Source: Sisyra terminalis (lineage: Eukaryota > Arthropoda > Insecta > Neuroptera > Sisyridae). From it: a DNA stretch of 64,000 nt. Position numbers and translations under genes: made by a program. Below, piece after piece: positions 22,849-34,166 of the stretch. Under the pieces are notes generated by a model. The model had not been told where the DNA came from, made no database searches, and saw nothing but the letters and a program-made list of their open reading frames with translations. The stretch covers positions 14,880,001 to 14,944,000 of the forward strand of contig OY292278.1 of NCBI GenBank assembly GCA_958496175.1, written 5' to 3'. How positions within the stretch are numbered: position 1 is the first letter of the stretch; every line of letters begins with the position of its first letter.

Positions 22849-23334
22849 TCAAGGGCAGATTCAGGATTTTTTTCTGGGGGGAGGGGTACAATATTCCAGC
22901 CAGAAATAGACTAGAGTTTTACTAATGTTCTTTCTGTTATTTTATTCATATATTTTAACAACTTTTTTTAAATAAGAAGAAAATTCAGGTTATTTAAGAT
23001 CTTTTTGTTTTTTATTTTTTATTTAATATTTTAATTATTCAATTAGCTACGTTTCGTTACTAATCGTAACTTCCTCAGGCTTCTTGATTCACAAAAATAA
23101 AATATTTTTAATTTTTAAAAAATTAGATAAAAAATAAAATACAAAAAGATCTTAAATAACCTGAATTTTCTTCTTATTTAAAAAAATATAAAAGCTGAGA
23201 TCTGAATTTTATCATCTATTATTTTAACAACTCTAATAATTTGATTTGCTTTTAAGTATGTACTGTGATAGAACCTCCACAGTACACAAACATACCGTGG
23301 GGGTCACATACCTCTCCCCTAAATTCACCCTTGG
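22849..23334 (-). mobile_element. hAT-like non-autonomous element, copy B (interrupted)
   Basis: The left end is TCAAGGGCAGATTCAGGATT. The right end on the minus strand is CCAAGGGTGAATTTAGGGGA. The 8-mers flanking CAAGGG and CCCTTG are GGTACGGT (left) and GGTATGGT (right), a 7-of-8 target duplication typical of hAT. The internal order is the reverse of copy A. The element is interrupted at 22,964-23,219 by a palindromic insertion that duplicated 13 bp of it. Confidence 0.7.
22964..23219 (-). mobile_element. Palindromic insertion with 13-bp target duplication and a hairpin motif
   Basis: TATTTTAACAACT stands on both sides (22,951-22,963 and 23,220-23,232). It occurs once, as AATTTTAACAACT, in uninterrupted copy A (minus strand), so the intervening 256 bp is a real insertion. 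Arms of about 65 bp (AAGAAGAAAATTCAGGTTAT, then TTAAGATCTTTTTG) are inverted copies of each other. The spacer carries, on the minus strand at 23,046-23,079: CCTGAGGAA, stem GTTAC, loop GATTA, stem GTAAC, then GAAACGTAGC. A duplication of this length fits target-primed reverse transcription. I suspect a Penelope-like or other retroelement derivative, but no protein is present to prove it. Confidence 0.6.
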
Positions 23335-23398
23335 GTATGGTAATACCGTCAATACCGTATCTATCGGTAATACCTATCTATAATGATATATCTATTAT

Positions 23399-23508
23399 GT
23401 GGAGGTTCTATCACAGTACATACTTAACTGTGATAAAACCTCCCCAGTACACAAAAATACCGTTGGGGGCACGTGCCCCCCTCTCATAAATCCACCCTTG
23501 GGTACGGT
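23399..23508 (-). mobile_element. hAT-like element, third partial copy
   Basis: The right end CCACCCTTG is followed by GGTACGGT, as in copy B. Inside it are ACTGTGATAAAACCTCCCCA and GTTGGGGGCACGTGCC, the same blocks as the right half of copy B. An inverted piece (GTGGAGGTTCTATCACAGTA) abuts on the left, so the remnant folds on itself. The other terminus is missing. Confidence 0.6.
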
Positions 23509-23533
23509 AATACCGTATCAAACTACTTGATGA

Positions 23534-23620
23534 CCACTGAGAAAGTTTGCTTGGCAATCGAAATACGTATCTGGGCAATACGTCACGAATATTTTTTTTT
23601 AAACTTCTGTTCAAATTTAT
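23534..23620 (+). ncRNA. Hammerhead-core-like motif, copy 2 (speculative)
   Basis: The sequence reads CCACTGAGAAAG, stem TTTGC, loop TTG, stem GCAAT, then CGAAATACGTATCTGG, and a second complementary pair ACGTAT/ATACGT follows. The order (CTGA box, hairpin, CGAAA box, second hairpin, GTC) is that of a hammerhead core. However, the box is CTGAGAA and not CTGANGA, two extra bases separate GAA from the second stem, and stem I is not seen. It is probably a decayed relic or an unrelated repeat. Confidence 0.3.
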
Positions 23621-25342
23621 TTTTATGATATGTTTTTTATATATTATTATATTAAATTATACTACATAAATTGGACCGCAATATATCCTATATATTGTGT
23701 ACAGACTACAAACTTAAGTTTAAAGAACTAAAAATACCATACGATATGATTGAAACATTTTATTACAATATGAAGTCATTATGGCTTTTTTTTTGGGATG
23801 TTAAAAATCCAAATTACAATTTCGCATAAATATTAAGTGCTGGTAAAAAAAATGGAAATAACACCCATATGTACAATCGAGATCCATAAATCTTTCCAAT
23901 TAACACGATATTATGTCAAAATGTGTCTTTTATCATCCAAAAAGATAACATTTGGACTAGTTTTTTTTCTTCTTTTATCTCGGTCTTTTATTTCATTTAC
24001 CAACACAAATGAATTTTTCTTTCTTCCACCAATATCACAACAACCCGTTTTTTCCTATCGAATCCATTGTAATTTTTCTAACAAATAAAATATTATTATC
24101 ATCATCATTACAAATATGTATTATTTTTTTTTTCGTCTTTTTCTCCTCTCGAATCTATTCAATTCCCTCTGGCGTATTTCGATACGATCGAACCAATATT
24201 AAGTATTTTTTTTTCTTCTGTTGCCGTCTCTATGACCACACTTGTTGTCTACCATAACATTTTTCTTATTATCCCTCTTCATCACACATTTAATAATAAA
24301 CATTTTATATACTTAAAGAGGAAAAGACCGATACGATCACAAATGCTTGTCACGTCATCTTTCACGAAACATCACATCAGGCAATTTCAAATCAAAATTT
24401 TGACAAGGTTTTTTTTGGGGCTTAAATTAATATGTAATAGTGCAAACCTAATTTCAGTTGCCAGATTGAAATCACCGGAGAAAAAAAAGCTTAATTTCGC
24501 TACGTGATAACCACAACGTACCAACGAAACCTCAAAACAATTTTCCCAAAAACTTTTTCCATTTCAAACAAAAAACTCAAGTTTTTAATTTAAAATTGAA
24601 AATATTTAAGTTCCCCTCTTCATTCATTTATTTCAACGTTAAGAGCTTGCAAAGCTCGAGCTTTACATTGTCAATACACTTTTTGTTGGCTCCCTTCGCG
24701 TTTCTAATTACTTTTCCCACTTGAAAATTTAAATGGTTTCATTATCTTTCCATCTTTTTATCTTGTCGTAATTTTTCATGAAATCTGCTTTTCAATATTA
24801 TTACACACAATTTGCGTACCGAGCTGGGGCAATATGGAGAAATATTGTATTAATAAAAGTGAAATTAAATTTGGACGTATAATTTAAAAATTAATTAGTT
24901 TTCAACTAAACAATGAAAAGTCTTATAAGTTACAACCCTTGTTTGTAACACTTGAAAAGTTCAAATCGTGTGGGCATTAAGCAATTAGTTTTATAAATGA
25001 GAAAGGGATGAATAAATAAAAAGCTTTTCGATATAATTAAAAAAGGAAGAGATTTCTTTTCCAATTGGTGCACAAACTGAGCAGTAAAAAGCGTTTTTAA
25101 GTTCGATAATCGATCAATTTTTCTTTAATATTGAAATTTTCAGATTCAAATTTTGATCGATAAAGTAGAAACATTATTTCTGCTAATTTAGGAATCTAAT
25201 TTTTTCGTCACATTTTTGCTAAAGTGATTTGATTTTGACCTAATTGGGTATATCTGAGCAAATTTGGAAATTTCCTTAAGATTTTTTCGCTAGAAAATTT
25301 ATGAGAGAGGTTTAGTTCAAAATTTACAATAACTTTTATGAA
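23621..25342. other. A+T-rich non-coding stretch
   Basis: Open frames at 23.8-24.5 kb are low-complexity and unrecognised. No repeat pair was seen. Confidence 0.5.
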
Positions 25343-25430
25343 TCCTACTTGATGGCTACTGTAGAAGTTTGCTTGGCAATCAAAATATGTATCAGTGACG
25401 TATTCTCAGAAGTCTGTGGTGACTTTGATT
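25343..25430 (+). repeat. Second copy of the CTACTTGATG...GCTTGGCAATC repeat
   Basis: CCTACTTGATGGCTACTGTA, then GAAGTTTGCTTGGCAATC and AAAATATGTATCAGTGACGT, matches the repeat at 23,522-23,585 over about 60 bp. Here the GAAA box is changed to AAAA and the CTGA box to CTGT, so any ribozyme-like function would be lost. Confidence 0.55.
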
Positions 25431-25920
25431 CAACATTTGTGTTCAATATAGTTTACTTCTTCATAACATTTGTACTGCAAAATATTGTTCATTATTTTAA
25501 CCATTCTTTTAAAATATATGAACTTTTTTTTCTGAACTACAAAAATTTGTTTTTGTAAAGTACTAAACAGTCATTTTTCTTTCAATTCAAGGAATCTAAC
25601 ATTTATTAACAAAAAATAAAATAAAATCTTCAAAAATTGATGCTTAAGTGCTATCTCCACCTTTAACTTTACCATAAATCCAACTTTCCAGACCATAATA
25701 CGCTTTTTTTTCTGTTCCTATTCAATTTTCCCTAATCTGATGAAATTCTCTAGCTTTCCCGATTTCACTTTAGTTATGTGTGGAAGGAGAGCCTTGGATT
25801 ATTTCTTACATAGTGCTTTATGGACAGGAAACATGGACCCATAAAACCTAGAGTTTTTAAGTATGAAGCTGAAGATAAATAGAGAAAGTCAAATGGACCG
25901 AATAAATCACAAATTTAGAA
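25431..25920. other. A+T-rich non-coding stretch
   Basis: Nothing is recognised. Confidence 0.5.
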
Positions 25921-26222
25921 TATAGCGACTCTAGATTTTTATGAACCCTAGAGTCCCTTAGCCTACAGTAAAGTGTAATTTCACTAATCCGGCACTATTA
26001 AAAACCGGAGAGTGCCGGATCATTGGAATGTTCGGATTACTGGATTATAGTGAAAAATTCATAGGTAATGAATAAAATAAAGCATTTCGCAGAGGGAATA
26101 AATGCATGCACAGGTATAAAGGGGCGAGGGAGGCGTGGGCGAAAGGTCCGGATTATTGGACGTGCCGGATTAGTGAGATTATACTGTAGTTATATAGCGA
26201 CAGTAAATAACAATTACATTTT
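25921..26222 (+). mobile_element. SINE remnant split by a Tigger-like MITE
   Basis: CCCTAGAGTCCCTTAGCC lies left of the MITE, and GTTATATAGCGACAGTAAAT, then AACAATTA, lies right of it. Joined across the insertion these correspond to the SINE body and tail seen at 10,985-11,055. The tRNA-like head is not recognisable. The SINE was therefore in place before the MITE jumped in. Confidence 0.7.
25966..26186. mobile_element. Pogo/Tigger-like MITE nested in a SINE
   Basis: The left end is CAGTAAAGTGTAATTTCACT, then AATCCGGCAC. The right end on the minus strand is CAGTATAATCTCACTAATCC, then GGCAC. It has a perfect TA on each side (25,964-25,965 and 26,187-26,188). The CAGT...AATCCGGCAC termini and TA duplication are those of pogo/Tigger-type Tc1-mariner elements. 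It is 221 bp with no coding capacity. More AATCCGGA-type words lie inside, near both ends. Confidence 0.8.
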
Positions 26223-26504
26223 TTCCCAATTCAAAATATAGGGATGTATTTATAAATAAGTCATATGAGTCGGACATGTATTTTAATCTCCGCCGACCCC
26301 GCGGGACTGACTAAAGCCCATAGTAGTTATATAGCAACGGAAAATAACATTAAAAAAATAATAAACTTTTTTTTCAATTTTAAAATATAGGGATATTTAT
26401 ACGTAGGTTATATCGGTTGAAGGTGTATTTTAACCTCCGCCGAACCCGCGAGACTGACTCACCGAACCCTTAGGGTTCGATCGAATTCAGGTTAAGAACC
26501 CCTG
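26187..26504 (+). mobile_element. hAT terminus with a tandemly duplicated SINE-tail unit
   Basis: The sequence ends GGTTAAGAACCCCTG at 26,504. On the minus strand this is CAGGGGTTCTTAACC, a typical hAT terminus. Upstream, a unit is present twice in tandem (26,187-26,325 and 26,326-26,478): a SINE-like tail (TAGTTATATAGC...AAATAAC), then AAAATATAGGGAT, TATTTTAA, CTCCGCCGA and GACTGACT. The second unit is closer to the hAT end. The opposite hAT terminus was not found. Confidence 0.6.
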
Positions 26505-29500
26505 CTTTAGACAACCCCATACTCTTTTAGTTTAGTCGAGCCAAAGTTTATTCAAAGTTAATGAGATAAACATTAATTAAATACATGAAACTAGATAATT
26601 TAGGAAACTGAAAATTGATAAACACATACGTTATACCATGTTATTTTTACATTTGAATTAATTTAATCTAAATGTTGGTTTTAGTTATGAAATTTCGAGC
26701 TTTCGTCTGCTGTTTAAACAAGTTGTTTATACGACAGTTCATTACAGTTCTATAAATGCAAATACCAAACACTTTCTGATGAACTTGAAATAAATGAGTA
26801 TGATACGGTGGTAGTACTATAGCAGGTGGTATTTTTATGTGGTTCGTAGTAGATAAAGCTCCGTTTACAGGAATGGTTTATAGATTCAATGAATTTTTTT
26901 GTAAGAGGTGAAAGATATTTGGTGGTCGTAAATTAAGGGGTCTGGCTTAATTACACCTAATACGGTCCTGTTGGTGGATGGAAGATATCGTTAGTTTGCT
27001 GACTGACTAAGCTAGTTTTTAATTAGTTTAAAACATGCGAGAGAAACGGATGGCGTGAGGAATACATGAACCTGATTTTTGGAAGTTCTTCGTCTCACTT
27101 TAACAACATTGTTTTAAAATTAGATACTTATACACATATACGTATCTACTTCAGCAATAAAGGTATTTCAATTAAAGTTTAAAACAATAAAATCTAATTT
27201 ATTGGGAAATAAAAAAAATCAATTAACAGTTCGGTTTTGTGTAGAGGTAAGCGAAAATCGAAACGTTTGCAGGATGTAGTGCGATTTCAAGTTCAATGTA
27301 TAGTAGTTTAAGTAATGTTGGATGAAATCGGGACAAGTTTATCAATGTATGTAAACGTTTTCCCATTTGGGTGACGTCATTGCGGCAAAACGTCTATATG
27401 TATGCAGAAGTTGCGCAACTGTAATTCATGACCAAGTGCAAACGTTGCAATGTTGATTATTACTATTATGATTATTTTTATCATTACCAATGTTATTACG
27501 ATCAAACAATCTTGCGATGTTCGCAGTTATGAAACAATATACAATTGCACAAGCACTGTTTACATCGCTAGATTCATCCAATCGTATTTTAATGAAATGC
27601 ATACACCTGACCCAACCATCCTCGTTTCCTCCAGTCCCCCAACGACAACAGTTTTCCTCTTTTCCTTCCACATCCACAAAATAGAAGCAGGTGAAATCAA
27701 GTTTTGTAATTTTATGCTAAAAAGGGTTAAAGACTCCAATTTGCTAGCTTTTTTTTCCTCTCTGTTGTACGGCAGAACGGCAGATATTATACTTGTATGG
27801 TAGTATCAAATTAAAATTGGCAGAAGACACATCAAAAAAAAAAAATAGAATGACATCATAAATTCACGAGTCACGATTTTACGATTAACAATGAATATAT
27901 AATCAAATAGATTAGAATTTTGTAGAAGATAAAATTTCAAGACGGAAAATAAGTCATAGAAAAGATTAAAATTTGCTTGGAAATTTATAAGAATTTTATT
28001 TATCGAATTGATTTAAATATTGCAAAGACTTCGAAAGTCGAAAAAGACTTAGAGGAAATGTATGGGAAAAATAGACACCTGTCGAATTCAGTATTCTCTC
28101 TCGCCTCTAAAGTATTCTCAAATTGATTTATGATCGAAAAAAAACTAATATAGATCAACATTAATACTTTGATGAAAGTTCGATTGGTTGGAAACTAAAT
28201 GGATTTAAATTTTCCTTCTTTTGTTTGCCACATAAAATTTAAAGCCAAAGATGATAATCATACCCCAAAACCATTGGTAATTTTCTAAAGAAAATTAAAG
28301 TACCTATATTTTGATTAAATTCTCAAATATTTACTTGCATAACAAAATGATAGTGTCTCAATTAAATTTCATGTAATTTCAATAAAGTAATAAAAACTCA
28401 ACCAAAATACACCAAAAGAAATAATTAAATTGATTTTTTTCCTATGAAAAGCATTACAAAAAAATATGCTCTGATAGGTAATTCAATTATAATATGTCCA
28501 AGCCCATAATGAATATTTAATAAGCGTGTAGGATGATGAGTGAATTAAATTTTTCCTTTTTTCAATTCTATGACTGTATTTCATACCCGTGACTTCAAAA
28601 CCACCAACTACGTAGTTGTTTCCATTTAAAATTGTATCAACCAAATTAAAATTTAAAAAAATAATGGATTGGGACAAAAATCTGCTTTTTTTTTTGGTTT
28701 TGGTTGGTAAAAAGAATAAAGATCACACACGAAAATGTTTAATGTTTTTTTAAAAAGTTTATAATGATTAATGGGCGTCGACAGATCCACAATTAATCAT
28801 CGCGAAAACTGTCGAAAAAAATTTGCAAACACACCAAATTAACAACGTGAAAATACATGCGATAATTTAAACGACATATGAGCTTCGTTTTGGGAACCAA
28901 AAAAAAAAAAGGTAAAAATCTCAGGTGAAATCACCGCCAATCCTGCCATATTTGGTCTAATGTCTTTCGGTGAATTATCGGCTTTTGACTGATTTTCGTG
29001 TCAGCTTGGGGATTTGGCAAAAATGGCTTTTTTTAGCCCATTTTGAACATCGCCTCGTGGGCTGCAACATGTCGATAATGAGACATCGTTTTCAGCATTT
29101 TTTTTATTCAAATATGAAACCTTCAAAAAACGAAGAAAATTTCAACTTCATGGGTGGCATTCATAACAAACTTTATGCATGAATTACTAGGAAAATTCTC
29201 AGAATTCTTACAAAAATTTAATCCGTTTTTAATATGGAATAAATTTTCTGTTCCAAACCATAACAAACAGGGTCTCATATCTTTAAATTAAAAATTGAGT
29301 TTAAAGCAAAGTTCAAAGTTGATTTAACATTGCGTTGTAATCAAACTATTTTGATCTGGCTTTGCTATAAATAACGCCATTCGGACACGTAACAACCACG
29401 TGGTAAAACGATAGTTATCTAAGGTATTAAAAAAAAAACGCATAGAAAACATAGTTACAATGCCTTCTGCATCAATTTTCCGACCGCAAAAGAATTCAAT

Positions 29501-29889
29501 TTGCAATATTCCAATCATTTAATCCATACAACCACCTCATACAAAAACTCAGATAATAACTTAAATTAAAAAATTTCTCGGGATTTTCTTACAGGTAAAG
29601 GTAATGTTAACCCTCATCTATAAGATAAGTGAGGAAAATTTTTTTAAGAAAAATGAGATAAGAAAAAAATCGAATTTGCTCGTAAAAACGTGAAACGTCT
29701 AATATTTCAACGTAATAGGTACATGTGACATGAAATTGAAGACGTGCCAACCAATCTTCCTCCGGTAGACGATAGTGTCGCATAATTTACATCGAAATTC
29801 TAATATTTAACTAGAAAATTCTAAATGGAAAATCGAAAATCTGCAATATTAGTTTTTTTCAATTTTAAAGGAAACCAGATTATTTAATA
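26505..29889. other. A+T-rich non-coding stretch
   Basis: No domain or repeat pair is recognised in 3.4 kb. A perfect TGACGTCA (CRE-type) palindrome lies at 27,372-27,379. A 117-codon frame at 27450-27803 is unrecognised. A 14-bp palindrome, CAACTACGTAGTTG, lies near 28,606. Confidence 0.45.
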
Positions 29890-30832
29890 TTAGATGTACC
29901 GGAAAGTAATTTCGTTTTTTTAAACCTCTAGGTATCCAGTTGCCATTTATCTGCTTATAAGTTATTTCAAAGTGGTACTAAAGAGATTTTATGATTAGAG
30001 TGATTAATTAACTTATAAAATATCCGAAATCTATATTGAATTGGTAAGATAAAAACCCAAAGGAAAACAAATTCGGTATTGTCTATTCTTCGAGTTTCAC
30101 AGGGTAGCAATGCTAAGCTGTTACTAAAACATGTTCAATGTTTATCTAAATGAATTAGATGTTCATTAATGCCGAATGAGTCTTTTTTAAGTTCAAATTC
30201 AATAGTTTTCATTTCTCCAACTGGTAGTTAGTACCAACGAAGAATGATAACAAATTTAACCAATAAGAAGTCAAAGGAGGAAATTGAGCCAAATGTATGC
30301 CAGAAAGTCAAAAAACAATCAAATTATCCTAATCAATTTTAATCGTTCAACCAAATACCCAAAAGTGACCAAGAACTGTTAACCGGGATAATTCTAAACT
30401 GCAACACGGTAATGCAAGACTCCTCTGCAGAAGAAAAGCCCTGGAAAAATCTAATATATTAATGATATTGTCGTACCCACTATAATTGTCTAAAGTTACT
30501 CCATCCAATTTCTTTCTATTTATTTGAATAGTTACAATATTTACTAAGGGCTGGTATTTTCACATCTAGATAATGACATTTGTCGTCCAGATAAAATTTT
30601 ATCCGGAGAATATAGAAAACATGCGTACTTTCACTTAAGGATTGTGATATGTGTAGGATGAATGTGTAGAAATTATCTGACAAATAAATTGTTATCTATT
30701 AAGTTGCTATCTTATGGATATAGTTTGTCTATCCATGAGTGAAAGTACCGGCCGTAAGTGGCAAAGAATTGATTGCTTAGTGAAAAAAAAATGCAATTTT
30801 TTGATATTTTTCTTAGTAATCAATCGATATTT
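29890..30832 (+). mobile_element. Mariner relic, left end present, interrupted by a MITE
   Basis: TA at 29,888 precedes TTAGATGTACCGGAAAGTAA, then TTTCGTTTTT, a mariner terminal repeat. The sequence aligns along most of its length with the relic at 49.56 kb. On the plus strand a decayed transposase can be read: LTNKKSKEEIEPNVCQKV in one frame, QHGNAR (from the catalytic DNA.PH motif, aspartate changed to glycine) near 30,403, and PSNFFLF (from the last catalytic motif, aspartate changed to asparagine) near 30,502. The alignment stops near 30,832 and the right inverted repeat is not found. A 207-bp MITE sits inside at 30,548-30,754. Confidence 0.8.
30548..30754. mobile_element. PIF/Harbinger-like MITE nested in mariner
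   Basis: It begins GGGCTGGTATTTTCACATCT. On the minus strand the other end is CGGCCGGTACTTTCACTCAT. TAA is present on both sides (30,545-30,547 and 30,755-30,757), and removing the MITE plus one TAA restores the match to the 49.6-kb mariner (TTTACTAAG...GGC.AAAGAA). GGG-starting inverted repeats with a 3-bp TWA duplication are diagnostic of the PIF/Harbinger superfamily. Related copies lie at 40,725 and 41,608. Confidence 0.85.
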
Positions 30833-33800
30833 ACATAATAATATAGATACAAAAGTAAAAGAAGTAGGTAAGGTGGTTACAGCTTATAATAAAGTTTTTA
30901 GTGTTTTCTGCCAACAGTAACAAACTATAAAACATATTTTGGTTTTGGTTAGAAAAATAAAATCTTTAAATCTTAGTTTTGAAGTTTTCATGCTAAGTCT
31001 TACTTGAGGAACCGTTTTTTGCGTGAAGGCAGAACAATTGAGAGACCAATACTCAAGTTGTTACTTTTACAGTTATTTCATAAACGACGTCCGCATTCAC
31101 TTACACATCAGTTTTCCTGATGTAAGTTTTCCCTGAAGAAACCTTATACTAAAGGATGTTTGAATTGGAAAATTTACGATGGATTTTTTGATAAATCATC
31201 TAATTGTACAAGATATATCCTGTTTTTTGTTAAGATTATGATTTTATTCTATGAGTACAGGTTTTAGGAAGGAATATCTAAAATATCAAATTACTGTCTC
31301 TTATTTATAGGGATATTTCAATTGTTAAGGGTAGTATGTACTAAATACATACCCAAAGGCATGGGGGTCAAGCTCTTATGGCAGACTTGATTCCCAAAAA
31401 TTAATAGTTGGGGCGTCAAATGTAGATGGCGCGGTAAGCAAAATTTCAAGTTTTAAGGGACTTGTAGCTAGGGTAAAGTAAAGTTGGTACAAGTGTTGAA
31501 GTTGGTAGTTAAGAAATTATAAGGGGGAAAGTTTTTTGGCTAACTTTAAAATAAGACTGACGCCGCTAACTAGCAAGTGCCGAATTTGATTATTTAGAAT
31601 CGCGGTCTTCTTTTCAATATCCATCATGGATAACGTATTTCACATTTAATGGTAGTGTTGTGTGCATTTTTTGCAAAGATCAACATCAAATGCACTTTTC
31701 TACTTCCCAAATTCATTACGAAGGTATGTATTTATTTACTAGTTAATACCCACGTTTTTATGGGGCAAAAATATGATTTAAATAAAATTAATTTGTTTCA
31801 GTAAGGATTCGACGATTTTTCTAGCCAGTCACAATTCATATCGATAGAAAAGAACAATTTCCAGGATTCAACTGTCATCTCTAAACTAACACCATTAAAT
31901 AAATATACGTTAGCATGTCTGTAATTAACTTTAGTTAAATTTTACAATGTGAAATAATGTTATATTTTGTATTTCAATTTTAATAAATAAAATTTAATTT
32001 TAAATCAAATTTTCGTTGGTATATTTTAAATATTTCAGGAATAAATTAAATTTGAATTTGGCGCATAAAATTCTAAAATTGGTTAAAAGTAGTTATCGTT
32101 ATTATCGGTTATGCTACACTAGCGCCCTCAGTAAATGACGCCCGGAAGATAGCCATTTGGAGGAACACAAAATTAACATTGAGCTAGCCTCCCCTGCCCA
32201 AAGGCATGGGAGGGTTAACTGTGGTGGACTCAATATTTCTTCCAATGTGGACCTTGGAGTAAATCTCAATTAATAAGAAAAAAAAGTTTTACAAAAGCTT
32301 TTTTTTTTGGATATAGAAAGGAGTTAAATTTGATCTTGGTCTCAATGTAAGAATCTAAGACTTAAGGAGTTCTAATTGGCTTCATTACAAGAAAAACATT
32401 ATTACTAAGCCGTGCCTGTTGTTTCCTCAACTATACCATTCCAAAGAGCGAACAAAAGGAGCATTTATGGCCTCTTCGTTATATTTAAGTCTTTTTTTAT
32501 GCACGTGTGTCATTTACACATAAGAAATCGTTGTTCCATTTGAAATTCTCTCTATTGGAAACATATGCGCGAAAGAAGAATGACAACTCGATAAAATAAC
32601 TCAAGTTCGTGAAGATGAAGAAGAAGAAGAAGAAGAAGAAGGGTTTGATGAGGACAAGACAAGTTAAATGTAAACAGCTCAATTGTATTGAAATCGAACT
32701 AAGACTTTCCTTGTTGCGGTCGCTTATCAGTCCACAGAACTAAGGTGAGACACAAAATCCCAAACAGAAGCCATCATGATGATTAACAATTTATTAAATA
32801 CGAACAAAGCTAGAAAAATAATTGCCTTTCTACACAGAAATAACAATCCATTGGAATCCAAGCAAAAAAGCCTGCACATACAATTGCTATTGTACTTCAA
32901 CGTTGGCCCACTGCAAACCTAGTGGGCCAAATGTGCAATGGGTAACACGGAAACTTTTCAAAAATTATTTTTCACTTTTCAAACACTTACGCTTTTCAAT
33001 GGAATTCCTACTTTTGAAAATTGGCTGGACAAATTTTGCGGTTCAAGGATTTTCCCGTTCATGACTCTCGACTTACCTAGAAAAAAAGAAAAAGAATATT
33101 AGAAATTTATGCATCAGGAAAAACACTTAAATGGCCATGGAAAAGATTAATTAATTTTTCAAGTTTTCAATTTCCCTTCGACAAATTAAGGATATAAATA
33201 ACTCAAGGCAAAAAGGCTTTGACTTATACTTAAAAAAAAAACGATTAATCGTTGGAAATCCAAAAGTTTCCGTTGTCCAAAATTCCCGATTTATACCACA
33301 TCTGCAATTTATGACCCAACGTCTTCAATCAGCCCACGCGGCTGCGCGATTTTCCTTCGTTAAATTGCAACAATTCGATTCGTTAGTTGGCTCAATTTGT
33401 CAAACTATCAACAAATCAGTTACAGACCAACGCTAAATGTACGTAGAGAATAGCATGATGAGATCATTAATTGATGATTATGGCGTAAAAGTAATTTTTC
33501 TCTTTCATTTATCCACCAATAACTCCAAGCCCCACGCACTCTAACGGACATTAAGCAATAAAAATTTGATTGATTATTTTCCTTACGTGTCGTTATTGGC
33601 ATTTAGAAAAAAAAATGATCAATCATATCTTTTTTGGAATGTTTAAATTCAATTTTTCAAACGTAACCAGTAAATATGTAAACGTTATTGAAATTATTTT
33701 ATCTTTAAATTGATACTTCATGTAAATACTTGTACCCATTTGTCATACTAACAAATACCGTTAGCATAATATTTTATTCATTTAAATCAACTTCCTCTTG

Positions 33801-33947
33801 GTTTACTTCAATAACTTTTGTATGAAAATTCTGCTTAAACTAAGGCATTAGGTCGCTAAGTCTGAAAGCTCTTTGCCAAAACCAACTTTTTCCTCCACAG
33901 ACAAGCTTTAAAAATTTAACACATTTTCAAGCATAAAAAACCTACAG
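30833..33947. other. A+T-rich stretch with simple repeats and a hairpin
   Basis: No gene is recognised. Small features: an inverted pair GTATGTA/TACATAC near 31,334; the phrase CCCAAAGGCATGGG at about 31,361 and again at 32,198; a (GAA)n run at 32,614-32,641; and a perfect 10-bp hairpin stem TTGGCCCACT/AGTGGGCCAA at 32,903-32,930. Confidence 0.5.
32614..32641 (+). repeat. (GAA)n microsatellite
   Basis: About eight near-uninterrupted GAA units. Nothing suggests function. Confidence 0.9.
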
Positions 33948-34050
33948 GTGACCAAGTGGTCTAGGTGCCCGCTCCAAAACTGGTAAAATTTGGGTTCGAT
34001 CCTTATACCGAGCAAATTGTCAACATTTCGCGATTACGGATTCTTTTTAA
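33948..34050 (+). mobile_element. SINE, plus strand, truncated tail (pair member 1)
   Basis: The head is GTGACCAAGTGGTCTAGGTG and the B box GGTTCGATCC lies at 33,993-34,002, intact. The body continues AACATTTCGCGATTACGG. The copy stops near 34,050, where it meets the tail of a second SINE in the opposite orientation. Confidence 0.8.
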
Positions 34051-34166
34051 TTTTTTATTTACCGTCGCTTTATAACTACTAAGATCTTTAGCGACTCCAG
34101 GTTTAATAAAAATCCATAATCGAGAACCCAACACTTACCAGTATAAAGGTGGTCACCTAGACCAGG
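34051..34166 (-). mobile_element. SINE, minus strand (pair member 2)
   Basis: On the minus strand the head GGTCTAGGTGACCACCTTTA is followed by the former B-box region GTGTTGGGTTCTCGATTATG. The body AACCTGGAGTCGCTAAAGAT and the tail AGTTATAAAGCGACGGTAAA then follow. Its tail abuts the tail side of the plus-strand SINE, making a tail-to-tail inverted pair. Confidence 0.75.

Noticed and set aside
27450..27803. 117-codon plus-strand frame near a CRE site
   Set aside because: Several overlapping frames on both strands are open here, and none shows a domain or conserved motif.
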